A DNA stretch of 64,000 bases from an uncultured Alteromonadaceae bacterium. GTDB lineage: Bacteria; Pseudomonadota; Gammaproteobacteria; Enterobacterales; Alteromonadaceae. Of this stretch, positions 16,688 to 25,449 are shown piece by piece. The first letter of the stretch is position 1. Each line of letters opens with the position of its first letter. The stretch spans positions 1 to 64,000 of the forward strand of contig CANMXU010000010.1 in the NCBI GenBank assembly GCA_947501935.1, in the 5' to 3' direction. The notes beneath the pieces are model-generated. The model saw nothing but the letters and a program-made list of their open reading frames with translations, searched no databases and was not told where the DNA came from. A program made the position numbers and the translations under genes.

Positions 16688-17245
16688 ATGAAAAAGATTC
16701 ACACCTATTTTGTTGTCATTATCACACTGTTGATAAGTTATACGGTTAATGCAGAATCTAACGCAGTAAAAATTAAGCGAGCTATGTCGGCAGCGCCAAG
16801 TTCGATTAGCCAAGACGCTACCATTCTTGACTCCGATGGTACGCTTTTGAAAAAAGGCACTAACGGCTGGACTTGCCTGCCCGACGTAATGCCAAACGAT
16901 AAGAATCCTATTTGTAATGATGCTACTTGGATGAAAATGTTCCAAGCACTACAAAGTAAAAGTGACTTTGTCGCAGATAAAATAGGTATTTCTTATATGC
17001 TAAGAGGTGACTTTGGTGCAGGGGTGAGTAACTCTGATCCATACCATGCTGATCATAAAGGTGCTAAAGACTATGTAGAAACGGGGCCGCATTTAATGAT
17101 CATTGTGCCTAAAGCCATGCTAAAAGGAATAACAACCGACCCTAGCAAAGGTGAACCCTATGTTATGTGGGCTGATACGCCTTATGCGCATATTATGATG
17201 CCGATTGACGAAAGCAAAGTGCTGATGCCTCATCATAAGCATTAA
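16688..17245 (+). CDS. Secreted hypothetical protein
   Basis: Encodes 185 aa with a clear signal peptide (MKKIHTYFVVIITLLISYTV, cleavage after VNA-E near 22), so it is periplasmic or exported. AAGGAAAA precedes the ATG. The mature part has two Cys (C63 and C76) that could pair, a GDFGAG stretch and a His-rich end (HHKH). A related conserved hypothetical family occurs in marine proteobacteria as far as I recall, but no function is known to me. It is convergent with the helicase gene, with a palindromic repeat between them. Confidence 0.65.
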   Translation: MKKIHTYFVVIITLLISYTVNAESNAVKIKRAMSAAPSSISQDATILDSDGTLLKKGTNGWTCLPDVMPNDKNPICNDATWMKMFQALQSKSDFVADKIGISYMLRGDFGAGVSNSDPYHADHKGAKDYVETGPHLMIIVPKAMLKGITTDPSKGEPYVMWADTPYAHIMMPIDESKVLMPHHKH

Positions 17246-17281
17246 ATTAATGGGCAATTATTCTGATAGGGATCACAGTGT

Positions 17282-17357
17282 AAAAGGGGTCGGTGACAAA
17301 TAAGGAGGAAGAAGGTAAGCATTTTAGCAATTTCTCTAAATGTCACCGACCCCTTTT
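17282..17357. repeat. Palindromic dispersed repeat, copy 2
   Basis: Perfect 17-bp arms AAAAGGGGTCGGTGACA (17282-17298) and TGTCACCGACCCCTTTT (17341-17357). It sits between convergent gene ends and can act as a two-way terminator. Confidence 0.85.
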
Positions 17358-17381
17358 CCTCCGAACAGTTTATCGCTGTTT

Positions 17382-18614
17382 TTACCTCTTTTTTGTTCTT
17401 GTTTTCTTTGACTTATTTGTTCTATTATTTTTTTTAGTGGGTTTCTTTTTCTGCACGGGTTTCGGCGCTTTTGAAAATTCTTTATGAAAAGGCTGCTCTA
17501 TAACCACAGGAATGGTTTGCCCTATGCTATTTTCAATATTCGTTAATTGCCTAACATCATTTTCTACAGCAAATGAAATGGCCATGCCACTTTTCCCAGC
17601 ACGAGCCGTTCGGCCTATGCGGTGTATGTAGTTTCTTGGATCTTCTGGAAGGTTATAGTTAATAACTAAAGTAATATTATCAACATCAATACCACGAGCA
17701 GCAACATCAGTTGCCACTAATACTCTTAAATTAGCGTCTTTAAAGTTTTGTAATGCTTCTTCTCTAACGGCTTGTGTTTTACCACTGTGCAGGCTGGCGG
17801 CAGTTATTGACGCTGCTTCTAGTGCTTTAACAATGATGTCAGCGCCATACTTGGTTTTACAAAAAATAAGCACTTTTTCAAAGTTTGGTTGTAACAGAAG
17901 GTTAAGTAGTAAAGGTACTTTATTCGATTTTTCAAGCTGGTACACACTTTGATTAACCAAGTCGATAGTTACTGTTTCAGCTGCAATTTCAACTTTCTTA
18001 GGGTCGGTTAATATATCTTGTGCCAGTATTTCTATTTCGGCAGGCATAGTCGCTGAAAATAAGAGTGTTTGGCGGTTTTTTGGCAGTTTAGATATGATGT
18101 TTTGCACATCTCTAAAAAAACCCATATCAAGCATGGTATCGGCTTCGTCTAATACAAATACTTCTAGCGCTTTAAAATTAATATCGCCGGTTTCAATTAA
18201 ATCTAATAACCTACCTGGGGTGGCCACTAAAATATCAAGCCCAAGTGCGATAGCGTCAACTTGCGCTTGTCTGCCAACACCACCATAAACAACCTTGGTT
18301 TTAAGCCCTAAACCGTCAGAGTAGTCATCAATGTTTTGCATTATTTGCGAGGCAAGCTCTCTTGTGGGCGTTAGTATAAGTGAACGCGTACTTTTGGCTT
18401 TGATGTCTATTTTATTTCGGCCAAAATTATTGATAATAGGCAATGAAAAGGCGGCAGTTTTTCCTGTGCCTGTTTGCGCTATACCGAGCAAATCATTACC
18501 ATTAATAAGTGCTGGAATACATGCTTGCTGGATTGGTGTCGGCTGGGTATAGCCTTTAAGACTAACGCGGTCAATAATTGACGCTAAAAGTGAAAATGCT
18601 TTAAATTCTGACAT
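17382..18614 (-). CDS. DEAD-box RNA helicase, RhlE type
   Basis: Encodes 410 aa from ATG 18614, chosen because the protein then begins like RhlE proteins; an upstream TTG at 18638 adds eight unlike residues. Visible motifs are the Q motif (PTPIQQACIPAL), Walker A AQTGTGKT, PTREL, DEAD (in VLDEADTMLDMG), SAT, and HRIGRTARAG. These give an ATP-dependent RNA unwinding core of two RecA-like domains. The tail from about 375 is Lys/Arg-rich, as in RhlE-type proteins that bind structured RNA and act in ribosome assembly or RNA decay. The gene is monocistronic. Confidence 0.9.
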   Translation of the reverse strand: MSEFKAFSLLASIIDRVSLKGYTQPTPIQQACIPALINGNDLLGIAQTGTGKTAAFSLPIINNFGRNKIDIKAKSTRSLILTPTRELASQIMQNIDDYSDGLGLKTKVVYGGVGRQAQVDAIALGLDILVATPGRLLDLIETGDINFKALEVFVLDEADTMLDMGFFRDVQNIISKLPKNRQTLLFSATMPAEIEILAQDILTDPKKVEIAAETVTIDLVNQSVYQLEKSNKVPLLLNLLLQPNFEKVLIFCKTKYGADIIVKALEAASITAASLHSGKTQAVREEALQNFKDANLRVLVATDVAARGIDVDNITLVINYNLPEDPRNYIHRIGRTARAGKSGMAISFAVENDVRQLTNIENSIGQTIPVVIEQPFHKEFSKAPKPVQKKKPTKKNNRTNKSKKTRTKKR

Positions 18615-19263
18615 GCTGGCTCGGTGTGCTTTAATCAATAACCTATTATTCTAACAGAATGCTTTATGTAATGGTCTAATGAAATATAAAAGCATGCTAA
18701 AGAAATACCCAAGTCCGCCTGCGACCAATATCAAGCAATTTTAATAGAGTGCATTATATTGCTTAAAGCAAAGAGGCATAGCTAAGTATGCCTAAAGCCT
18801 ATTTGGGGCGGTGTGAAAATAAAGGAAGTAGGCAGTGATGTTAGCAATTCACCTAAATGTTACGACTCCCGACCTCCAGCTTCTATACAGTCGGATACTT
18901 AATAAATAATCTTACTTATTATCTTAATTACAATAGGTTACAGCAGGTTGAAACAAATTTAGTTACCATGCGGTCTGCTTTCAAAATACCCTTGAACCAT
19001 ACTGTTTTGCTTTCAGTTTATTTACATGTCAGTAACAAAGCTTTAAAATATATGGCGAAAAGAGTAATGACAGCTAGTATATTTAATATGGAATTAACAT
19101 AAAATCTTAAATACCCGCTATTACTGTTAGAGGTTTTTTACTAATAAACCTAAAATAGTCGCGTTATATGTTTGTAAGGTTTAATTCTAAAGGAGTAGAC
19201 ACGTTTTTTTGAGTTTTATAATGAACGGCTTGAACTTGGTTTCAGGCTGATGAGAATACTATT
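18615..19263. other. Intergenic region, no convincing gene
   Basis: About 650 bp. It contains the decayed repeat copy. An 81-codon frame at 18857-19102 starts inside the repeat and has no ribosome site, so it is not called. Confidence 0.55.
18804..18873. repeat. Palindromic dispersed repeat, decayed copy 3
   Basis: The order GGGGCGGTG, GGAAGTAGGCA, TAGCAATT, TAAATGTTACGACTCCCGACC follows the layout of intact copies with many changes, so it is a degraded relative. Confidence 0.5.
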
Positions 19264-19701
19264 ATGGCAGTTCACGCACACGCTACAGGTGGTTTTCGAG
19301 CCTATAAAAAGATCAATGGCATTGAGTATCAACTTTATGCCAAAGATGAAAGCAAGGCTTTAGCTTTACAACATAAACTTGATAAGAAAAAAGTTGAGTT
19401 TTCGAGTTTACGTTCCCGTCAATATTTTTGCCCAAAAGATAAATTAACAGGCATTGGAGTTAGGTATTTAACAGCCAAGAAGAGTATTGTGCTCATTGCT
19501 CAATATACCGTTAACGGCAAACAGGTTAAAAAACAAAAAACCTACCAAGGCCAATTTGAACAACTTTGGCAATTTGCTATAAAGCAATGGCGTGAGTATT
19601 TTAATATTAATACCCATGATTATGTTGAAATGATGCCACAAATTAAGAAAGCTAAACGTCAATATATACAAGAGTTAGGTCAGTTAGAAAGCCGCTTATA
19701 A
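19264..19701 (+). CDS. Small basic protein, AP2/integrase-arm-like
   Basis: Encodes 145 aa, strongly basic, without signal or membrane segment. The N-terminal half (GGFRAYKKINGIEYQLYAKD) looks like the small three-strand DNA-binding folds found in AP2 and integrase arm domains, followed by a second such stretch (about 55-95) and a helical tail. This is a weak resemblance, so a nucleic-acid-binding role is inference. It lies between a noncoding region and a palindromic repeat and has no obvious operon partner. Confidence 0.5.
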   Translation: MAVHAHATGGFRAYKKINGIEYQLYAKDESKALALQHKLDKKKVEFSSLRSRQYFCPKDKLTGIGVRYLTAKKSIVLIAQYTVNGKQVKKQKTYQGQFEQLWQFAIKQWREYFNINTHDYVEMMPQIKKAKRQYIQELGQLESRL

Positions 19702-19722
19702 CGATCAAAATTCAGAACAGCA

Positions 19723-19795
19723 GGGTCGGTGACAAATAACAAGGTTGGTGGTAAATAATATTCGCCATTCCCTTAAAATGTCACCGACCCTTTTT
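19723..19795. repeat. Palindromic dispersed repeat, copy 4
   Basis: GGGTCGGTGACA (19723-19734) and TGTCACCGACCC (19779-19790) then five T, directly after the upstream gene's stop. Confidence 0.8.
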
Positions 19796-19893
19796 ACTTT
19801 TGTGCTGTACAAAATATATCCACCTCAATACTTAAGTTATACTGCAATGAGCCGATACTTTTCTATAGGCGTTAATAAATTAAGGTATACATT

Positions 19894-20511
19894 ATGAGCT
19901 CACCAATTAACCCGAATACTACATTTAGCCAAGACGTTCGAACTTTAACAAAAGCGCAGGATAAAAATGAAAGCGGCGCTGTGGGGCAGCAAGTATCGGA
20001 ACTGGCTCATGAAAAGAAAACCGGCGAAGTACAAGAGTCAATTGCGGTAACCCAAAAGAAACAACTTAATGCTGCGATTATCGAGTCGTCACTTAAGTTC
20101 AGTAACTCGATTGGCGACCAGCCACTGACATTAGTATTAAAAACTGCTTTACAGGGCATTAATGAAGCCCTTAGTGCGGGGGGTGTTGAAACCACTGTAG
20201 AAGATGCTTATGAGTCAGGAATAGATTTCAGCCCAGAAGCCACGGCCGAGCGCATAGTGGCTTTTAGTAGTCAGTTTTTAATTTCTTTTCGAGAGCAGCA
20301 CCCTGAAATGGCGGAAGAAGAGTCTTTAACCGCCTTTGTTGATATTATCAGTGGCGGTATAGACCAAGGCTTTGCCGAAGCAAAGGAAATACTTGGCGGC
20401 TTAAAAGTGCTTGAAGGAGATATTGCCACTAATATCGATAAAACCTACGCACTAGTGCAAGAAGGTTTGCAGTCTTTTGTTGACTCTTTTAGCGCCAAAG
20501 AACAAGAGTAA
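19894..20511 (+). CDS. DUF5610 domain protein
   Basis: Encodes 205 aa, acidic, mostly helical, no signal peptide or membrane segment. The C-terminal two thirds match the DUF5610 style: RIVAFSSQFLISFREQHP, then GGIDQGFAEAKEILGGLKVL and a TYALVQEGLQSFVDSF end. The family is widespread in marine gammaproteobacteria and has no established function. The N-terminus is low-complexity. It is convergent with the cytochrome/rhodanese gene across a palindromic repeat. Confidence 0.75.
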   Translation: MSSPINPNTTFSQDVRTLTKAQDKNESGAVGQQVSELAHEKKTGEVQESIAVTQKKQLNAAIIESSLKFSNSIGDQPLTLVLKTALQGINEALSAGGVETTVEDAYESGIDFSPEATAERIVAFSSQFLISFREQHPEMAEEESLTAFVDIISGGIDQGFAEAKEILGGLKVLEGDIATNIDKTYALVQEGLQSFVDSFSAKEQE

Positions 20512-20547
20512 TTAGGTTTAGTGTTTAACTACTGCTAATAATTCTGA

Positions 20548-20588
20548 AAAAGGGGTCGGTGACAAATAAAATGTCACCGACCCCTTTT
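20548..20588. repeat. Palindromic dispersed repeat, short copy 5
   Basis: 17-bp arms (20548-20564 and 20572-20588) with a 7-nt loop only; the internal spacer of longer copies is missing. A further half copy CCGACCCCTTTT follows. It lies between convergent gene ends and is a good two-way terminator. Confidence 0.85.
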
Positions 20589-20641
20589 CTGCTTCCGACC
20601 CCTTTTCTGCTTTATTGTGCCTTCAGTACCCAGACAATATT

Positions 20642-21805
20642 TTAGTCGTCAACAGGCTTAGTATCTTCAACACCTTCAATATCCCCACGCATTACCGGAT
20701 AACCTAAATTCATCCAACCAAAAATACCTTCCCATAAAACTGCGGTACGGGTATAACCTCTATCTCTTAATTTTTTGATGGTGTGATCGGCAGCTGCACG
20801 AGGGCATGAACAATAAGCGACTATTTGCACATCTTTGGGAATACCAGCCACAGTTTCATCAAGGTCAGCATAATAGGGGAAAGAAATAGAACCCTCTATG
20901 TGGGCGTTTTGCCAAACCGAAGGAACCCGTGTATCAAGCAGTACCATTTTTTTCTTTGCTAATAACGCGGTGTTTAAATCTTTTGATGAAACGTACATGC
21001 CGTCTTGCAAGGTAAAGTTAGGATCATCTCCCTCTTTGTTTATTACGTATTGCTCAGGAGTTGGCAGGGCTTTAAGTATGGTTTTTTGTTCTTTCCAGCC
21101 TAATGATTTACTGCGTAAAAATGCGGTAATATTGTTGATGTCATCAGCTGATAATTTCTCTTTAAAGGGCAGCATTGGCGTGTCTTGTCGACCATTTTGT
21201 ATGGCATGACGAATAAATTCATCGCTATTGTGGGCAAGGGCTGATTGATTGCCCAGCGCCGGAGCTGTAATTCCTTCACCTTTAACGCCATGACAAGTGG
21301 TACAGTTTGCTAAATAAACTTGCTCACCGCGTTTAATATCACCCTTAACAGGTTTGGTTGATAGTTTTAAACGTTCAACGCCGGCTTGTTCAAATAGCCA
21401 ATAAGTTAAGTCCCATGTTTCATCTAAGGTCATCGGGCCGCCCACTTCATCAAGGTAACCGCCCATAGCGGTGCCTTTTCGCCCATAAGACATAGGTCTT
21501 AAAATAGCGTGCGGCACACCTGACTCAAATAAGCTTTTACTGCGCAGCGAGGGGGCGTGATCATTCACATGGCCTTGTCGGTCTGCGCCATGACATAACG
21601 AACAGTACTTTTGATAATTTTTTGAGGCAACTTCTGCTTGAGCTGCTGTGAGCTTTCTTGGTGGTGGTAAGGTGTTTGATGCTTTATCTTGCGCAAATAA
21701 CTCAATAGGTAACAGCGAGGCTAATAAACAACTAATCGGTAATATTTTTTTGAACGTTATTTGGAAAGTTTTTTGGGGAAATTTTTGCAACAGTGAAGGC
21801 ATCAT
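20642..21805 (-). CDS. Periplasmic diheme cytochrome c / rhodanese fusion
   Basis: Encodes 387 aa from ATG 21805, chosen to place a signal peptide (KILPISCLLASLLPIELFAQ) near the N-terminus; a longer frame from 21874 has an implausible leader. Two c-type heme sites follow, CSLCH and CTTCH, each in its own cytochrome domain with downstream Met ligands possible (PMSYG, TPMLPF). The C-terminal quarter is a rhodanese domain (LLDTRVPSVWQNAHIEG, active-site YCSCPRA). The fusion suggests electron transfer coupled to sulfur handling in the periplasm. No sulfur-oxidation genes are adjacent, so the partner is unknown. Confidence 0.75.
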   Translation of the reverse strand: MMPSLLQKFPQKTFQITFKKILPISCLLASLLPIELFAQDKASNTLPPPRKLTAAQAEVASKNYQKYCSLCHGADRQGHVNDHAPSLRSKSLFESGVPHAILRPMSYGRKGTAMGGYLDEVGGPMTLDETWDLTYWLFEQAGVERLKLSTKPVKGDIKRGEQVYLANCTTCHGVKGEGITAPALGNQSALAHNSDEFIRHAIQNGRQDTPMLPFKEKLSADDINNITAFLRSKSLGWKEQKTILKALPTPEQYVINKEGDDPNFTLQDGMYVSSKDLNTALLAKKKMVLLDTRVPSVWQNAHIEGSISFPYYADLDETVAGIPKDVQIVAYCSCPRAAADHTIKKLRDRGYTRTAVLWEGIFGWMNLGYPVMRGDIEGVEDTKPVDD

Positions 21806-21959
21806 GTTTATGTTGTTAATATTATTATGATAAGAATTGCTTAATAGACTAACGAGCATAAAGCTAAGAAGCAATAGCTACATTTTTAGTGGCAGGCTTT
21901 ATAACATTCTTTTGAATTTCATCAGAAAATCGAACTAAATTTATAATAAAAGTAAATAA

Positions 21960-21994
21960 AAGGGTCGGTGACAAGTTAACTGTCACCGACCCTT
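21960..21994. repeat. Palindromic dispersed repeat, short copy 6
   Basis: AAGGGTCGGTGACA (21960-21973) and TGTCACCGACCCTT (21981-21994). It lies just past the 3' end of the minus-strand peptidase gene and probably terminates it. Confidence 0.8.
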
Positions 21995-22040
21995 GTTATT
22001 CTTTTTATTCCTGCTATTTGACAGGGATTATTAAAAGACC

Positions 22041-23450
22041 TTACTTGAAAGAGCCCGGCCATTCGGCGGCTATATAGGCGAATACTGTCCAAGCGGCTAA
22101 GTTTTGACGCATATGTTCTGGGTTTACTTTGTCAAAGGTATCGTCAGGGGTGTGGTGCAAATCAAAATAATCGGTTCCGTCTTGTAATAATTTAAGCGCT
22201 GGTACACCTAGCTTCGACAGCGGGATCATATCAGGGCCGCCAGTAGTATCACCACTTAGACGACTAATACCTAACTCACCCATTAAGCCTGCCATAGTAT
22301 CAACAACGTGTAATGCACTTGGCGAAACATTGCTGGATGACTGAAGGCCGTATATAGGGCCAGCGCCAAAGTCAGATTCAGAGCCAATTACATGGTTAGC
22401 AATAGTGCCATCTTCTTGTCGTGCTTTGGCATAAGCGCGAGCACCAATTAATCCTAATTCTTCTGCGCCCCAAAGGATCACGCGAATAGTACGACGCGGA
22501 GGTGTTTTGGTATGACTTTTAATTAAAGCACCTGTGGCCATAGCAATGGCAACGCCAGCGCCGTCATCAACAGCACCTGTGCCTAAGTCCCAGCTGTCTA
22601 AATGACCACCAATTACAACAACTTCATTAGGAAGCTCGCGACCGGTAATTTCAGCGATTACGTTTTTAGTAACAATAGGGCCTAAATCTTTGGTTTGAAT
22701 ATTTAAGCGAATTTTCGGGCTATGGCCGTATTCCATCAAACGCATTAATTGGTCGGCATCAGGGTTAGACAGGGCAACCGCAGGTACCGCGGTATAACCC
22801 ATAGCAACACTGGTAGCGCCGGTATGAGGGTTGCGGTGGTCGTCAGTACCGATAGATCTGATCAGTAAAGCTTCGGCACCTTTTTGAGCAGCAAGCTGAT
22901 GGCCTTTACTACGTGCTGAATTAGCAGGACCATAGCCGGCACCATCTTTAAATTTTTCCATGCGGTTACTGATAAAAGCAATTTTTCCCTTTAAGCTATT
23001 ATCATCAGCTTGTTCAAGCGCAGCGTAGTTTTTAAAATGTACAATTTGTGCTTCTAAACCACCTTCAGGGGTCGACTTTGAACGACCAAGCGCGGTAATA
23101 ACCATCTTTTGATAAGAAGGTAGCAAAATTTCTGCAGTTTCTACGCCGCGCACCCAACCATTCATTTTCACGTCTTCGGTATAGACTTTATCAAACCCTA
23201 AAGCATGCAGTTTTTTAACTGCCCATTCAATACCTGCTTTCTCGCCAGGCGTACCGGGGTGGCGTGCACCAACTTCGGTGGTTAGCGACTTTAATATTTC
23301 ATAAGCGCTGTCATCATTGCTGGCTTTGTCACGCAAATTAACGGCGATATCTTTTGTTGCTTTTGAAACGGGAATAATGCTGTTATCAGCAAAAGTTGGC
23401 GCGGTAATAAATATCATCGCAGCAACGGCTGCCATTTTAATTCTTTTCAT
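22041..23450 (-). CDS. Secreted M28-family metallopeptidase
   Basis: Encodes 469 aa with a signal peptide (AAVAAMIFITAPTFA). An inserted PA-like domain (about 120-260) precedes the M28 catalytic domain. Zinc-ligand motifs are visible: GGHLDSWDLGTGAVDDGAG, the WGAEELGLIG stretch with the catalytic Glu, ESDFGAG and the final HHTPDDT. It should be a co-catalytic two-zinc aminopeptidase or carboxypeptidase acting in the periplasm or outside. The closest style is glutamate carboxypeptidase/plasma carboxypeptidase-like bacterial proteins. It is divergent from the purine operon, with more than 500 bp between. Confidence 0.88.
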   Translation of the reverse strand: MKRIKMAAVAAMIFITAPTFADNSIIPVSKATKDIAVNLRDKASNDDSAYEILKSLTTEVGARHPGTPGEKAGIEWAVKKLHALGFDKVYTEDVKMNGWVRGVETAEILLPSYQKMVITALGRSKSTPEGGLEAQIVHFKNYAALEQADDNSLKGKIAFISNRMEKFKDGAGYGPANSARSKGHQLAAQKGAEALLIRSIGTDDHRNPHTGATSVAMGYTAVPAVALSNPDADQLMRLMEYGHSPKIRLNIQTKDLGPIVTKNVIAEITGRELPNEVVVIGGHLDSWDLGTGAVDDGAGVAIAMATGALIKSHTKTPPRRTIRVILWGAEELGLIGARAYAKARQEDGTIANHVIGSESDFGAGPIYGLQSSSNVSPSALHVVDTMAGLMGELGISRLSGDTTGGPDMIPLSKLGVPALKLLQDGTDYFDLHHTPDDTFDKVNPEHMRQNLAAWTVFAYIAAEWPGSFK

Positions 23451-23976
23451 AGAAAATCTCGGTGAATATTTTATTTTATCGCGACAGGTTATTCATTTTT
23501 CACAGATTGTCTAGTATTTCCTGCAAGCAGACTTTTTAAGCTGGTAATAGTGTTGCTAAAACTTTACGGCTTAAAAGTAAAAAGGAAATGAAATGCTGAA
23601 TTTTATCTAAGAGCTTACTGCCAAAAACAAGCCAATACCTATGCTTAACTTTGCCAGTCTACTTTACTTATTAAAGGTAAATAAACTCATAACTAGGCGA
23701 CAAACGCTGATATCGGATAATTCATTCTTTGATAAATACGCGATTAGTATCAATACTTGATAAAGCCGCCTTTAAAATACACCTAGTTTAACTTGTTGAA
23801 TAATAAATGATTATTTAAGTTTTTAGTGGATTTAATTTGAAAAGAGCAAGGTTTGATTTTAGCCTAATTGTTATTTTTATAAAATTGACACTTGTGTCAG
23901 GTTTTTATTCTGATATATTTAAATCATTGAAAATTGAGTGCACGCCAATTTTACAAGACTAACTACGGAACAGATT
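23451..23976. other. Divergent promoter region before the purine operon
   Basis: No gene. The right part holds the xdhA promoter with motif A at 23885-23900. The rest is AT-rich without recognised signals. Confidence 0.6.
23885..23900 (+). promoter_or_regulatory. Motif A operator before xdhA
   Basis: TTGACACTTGTGTCAG, a near-perfect palindrome whose left half also reads as a -35 TTGACA. It is 77 bp before the xdhA ATG. It matches the copies before bhcR, bhcA and tsx, and its shape resembles the E. coli RutR box as I recall it (TTGACCANNTGGTCAA). Confidence 0.7.
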
Positions 23977-25449
23977 ATGACAACTAACACAGTTCGATTT
24001 TTATTAAATAACGATGTTGTATCCATCGAAAACATCGACCCAAATTTAACGGTTCTGCAATATCTACGTGAAATACAATTTAGTACTGGTACTAAAGAAG
24101 GTTGTGCTTCAGGTGATTGCGGTGCTTGTACAGTAGTATTGGCGGAGCTTGACCCAAGTAATATTGACCAGCTTGAATATAAGTCAATTAATTCATGTAT
24201 TACCTTTGTTGGTAATTTACATGGCAAACAATTAATCACGGTTGAAAACTTAAAAGACGGCGCTAAGTTGCACCATGCTCAACAAACCATAGTTGACAAT
24301 CATGGCTCTCAATGTGGTTTTTGTACGCCAGGTTTTGTAATGTCTTCTTTTGCCTTGCATAAGCATAATCAAAACCCAACGCGAGATGAGGTACTTGAAG
24401 CATTGGCAGGTAACTTATGTCGTTGTACGGGTTATCGCTCAATTATCGAAGCGGCGATCACTTCAAGTAAAAGCTGTGATGAAGACTCATTTGCTCAGCA
24501 TTATCAAAACACGGTTGCTACGCTTACCGAGCTACAAAAATTACCAGCGCCTAAATTAGCTGGTAATAGCCATAATTACTTTGCACCAAAAAACATTGAT
24601 GAATTAGCAACAGAATTAACCAATGAACCTAGTGCAACCTTAGTGGCTGGCGGCACCGATTTAGCGTTATCAGTAACTCAAAACTTAGCCACTATTGATA
24701 AGCTAGTTTATGTTGGTCAAGTCGCTGAATTAACCACGATTGAAGAAACTGAGTCTGAAATAATCATTGGCTCGGCGCTTCCTTACAGTAAGTTCATTGA
24801 TACTTTGCATCACTATTACCCAGATTTGGGCGATATGATCGAACGTATCGGCTCAAAACAAGTGCGTAATACGGGCACCTTAGGTGGCAATATTGGCAAT
24901 GCTTCTCCTATTGGCGATATGCCACCAGCACTTATTGCCCTTGGCGCAACCATGACTTTGCATGTAAATGGGGTTGAGCGCACTATTTTGGTTGAAGACT
25001 ATTTTGTTGATTACAAAAAAACCGTGCTTAAGCCTTCAGAGTTTATTAAGTCAGTACAAATTCCAAAACCAAAAGCTGGACAAACGTTAAAGCTTTATAA
25101 AATTTCAAAACGAATTGATGACGATATTTCTGCGGTATTAGCGGCATTTTTTATTGAGCAAAAAGCCGGTCAGCAAGGTCTAGAAGTGACCAATGTTCGT
25201 ATGGCTTTTGGCGGTATGGCAGCCATTCCTAAACGCGCACCGGCAGCAGAGGCGGTACTGCAAGGTAATAGCTTATCTAAACAGTTAGTTAGCCAAGCAA
25301 AAGCTGCCTTAGCAACTGACTTTCAGCCAATGTCTGATGTTCGTGCCTCAAGCGAATACCGGATGACGGTAGCTCAAAACTTAATTGAAAAGTGTTATTT
25401 AGAACTGCAAAGCAAAGTGATTGAAACACGAGTGGTAAATTATGCGTAG
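23977..25449 (+). CDS. xdhA: Xanthine dehydrogenase small subunit (Fe-S/FAD)
   Basis: Encodes 490 aa from ATG 23977 (GGAA upstream); the longer frame from 23938 has no family match at its start. The N-terminus is a plant-type 2Fe-2S domain (CASGDCGAC, 43-51), followed by the second 2Fe-2S domain (CGFCTPGF and LCRCTGY, about 108-150), then a FAD-binding CO-dehydrogenase-type domain (VAGGTDLALSV, NTGTLGGNIGNASPIGD). It passes electrons from the molybdenum subunit to NAD+ or another acceptor during oxidation of hypoxanthine to xanthine and xanthine to urate. Its stop overlaps the xdhB start by 8 bp. First gene of the long catabolic operon, preceded by motif A. Confidence 0.95.
   Translation: MTTNTVRFLLNNDVVSIENIDPNLTVLQYLREIQFSTGTKEGCASGDCGACTVVLAELDPSNIDQLEYKSINSCITFVGNLHGKQLITVENLKDGAKLHHAQQTIVDNHGSQCGFCTPGFVMSSFALHKHNQNPTRDEVLEALAGNLCRCTGYRSIIEAAITSSKSCDEDSFAQHYQNTVATLTELQKLPAPKLAGNSHNYFAPKNIDELATELTNEPSATLVAGGTDLALSVTQNLATIDKLVYVGQVAELTTIEETESEIIIGSALPYSKFIDTLHHYYPDLGDMIERIGSKQVRNTGTLGGNIGNASPIGDMPPALIALGATMTLHVNGVERTILVEDYFVDYKKTVLKPSEFIKSVQIPKPKAGQTLKLYKISKRIDDDISAVLAAFFIEQKAGQQGLEVTNVRMAFGGMAAIPKRAPAAEAVLQGNSLSKQLVSQAKAALATDFQPMSDVRASSEYRMTVAQNLIEKCYLELQSKVIETRVVNYA

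Noticed and set aside
18857..19102. 81-codon frame on the plus strand
   Set aside because: No ribosome site; it begins inside a decayed repeat and shows no protein-like pattern.
16389..22000. CRISPR array
   Set aside because: The repeats are palindromic, irregularly spaced by genes, with no spacer pattern or cas genes.
23451..23976. Purine riboswitch before xdhA
   Set aside because: No conserved purine aptamer pattern was recognised; the only clear signal is the motif A palindrome.
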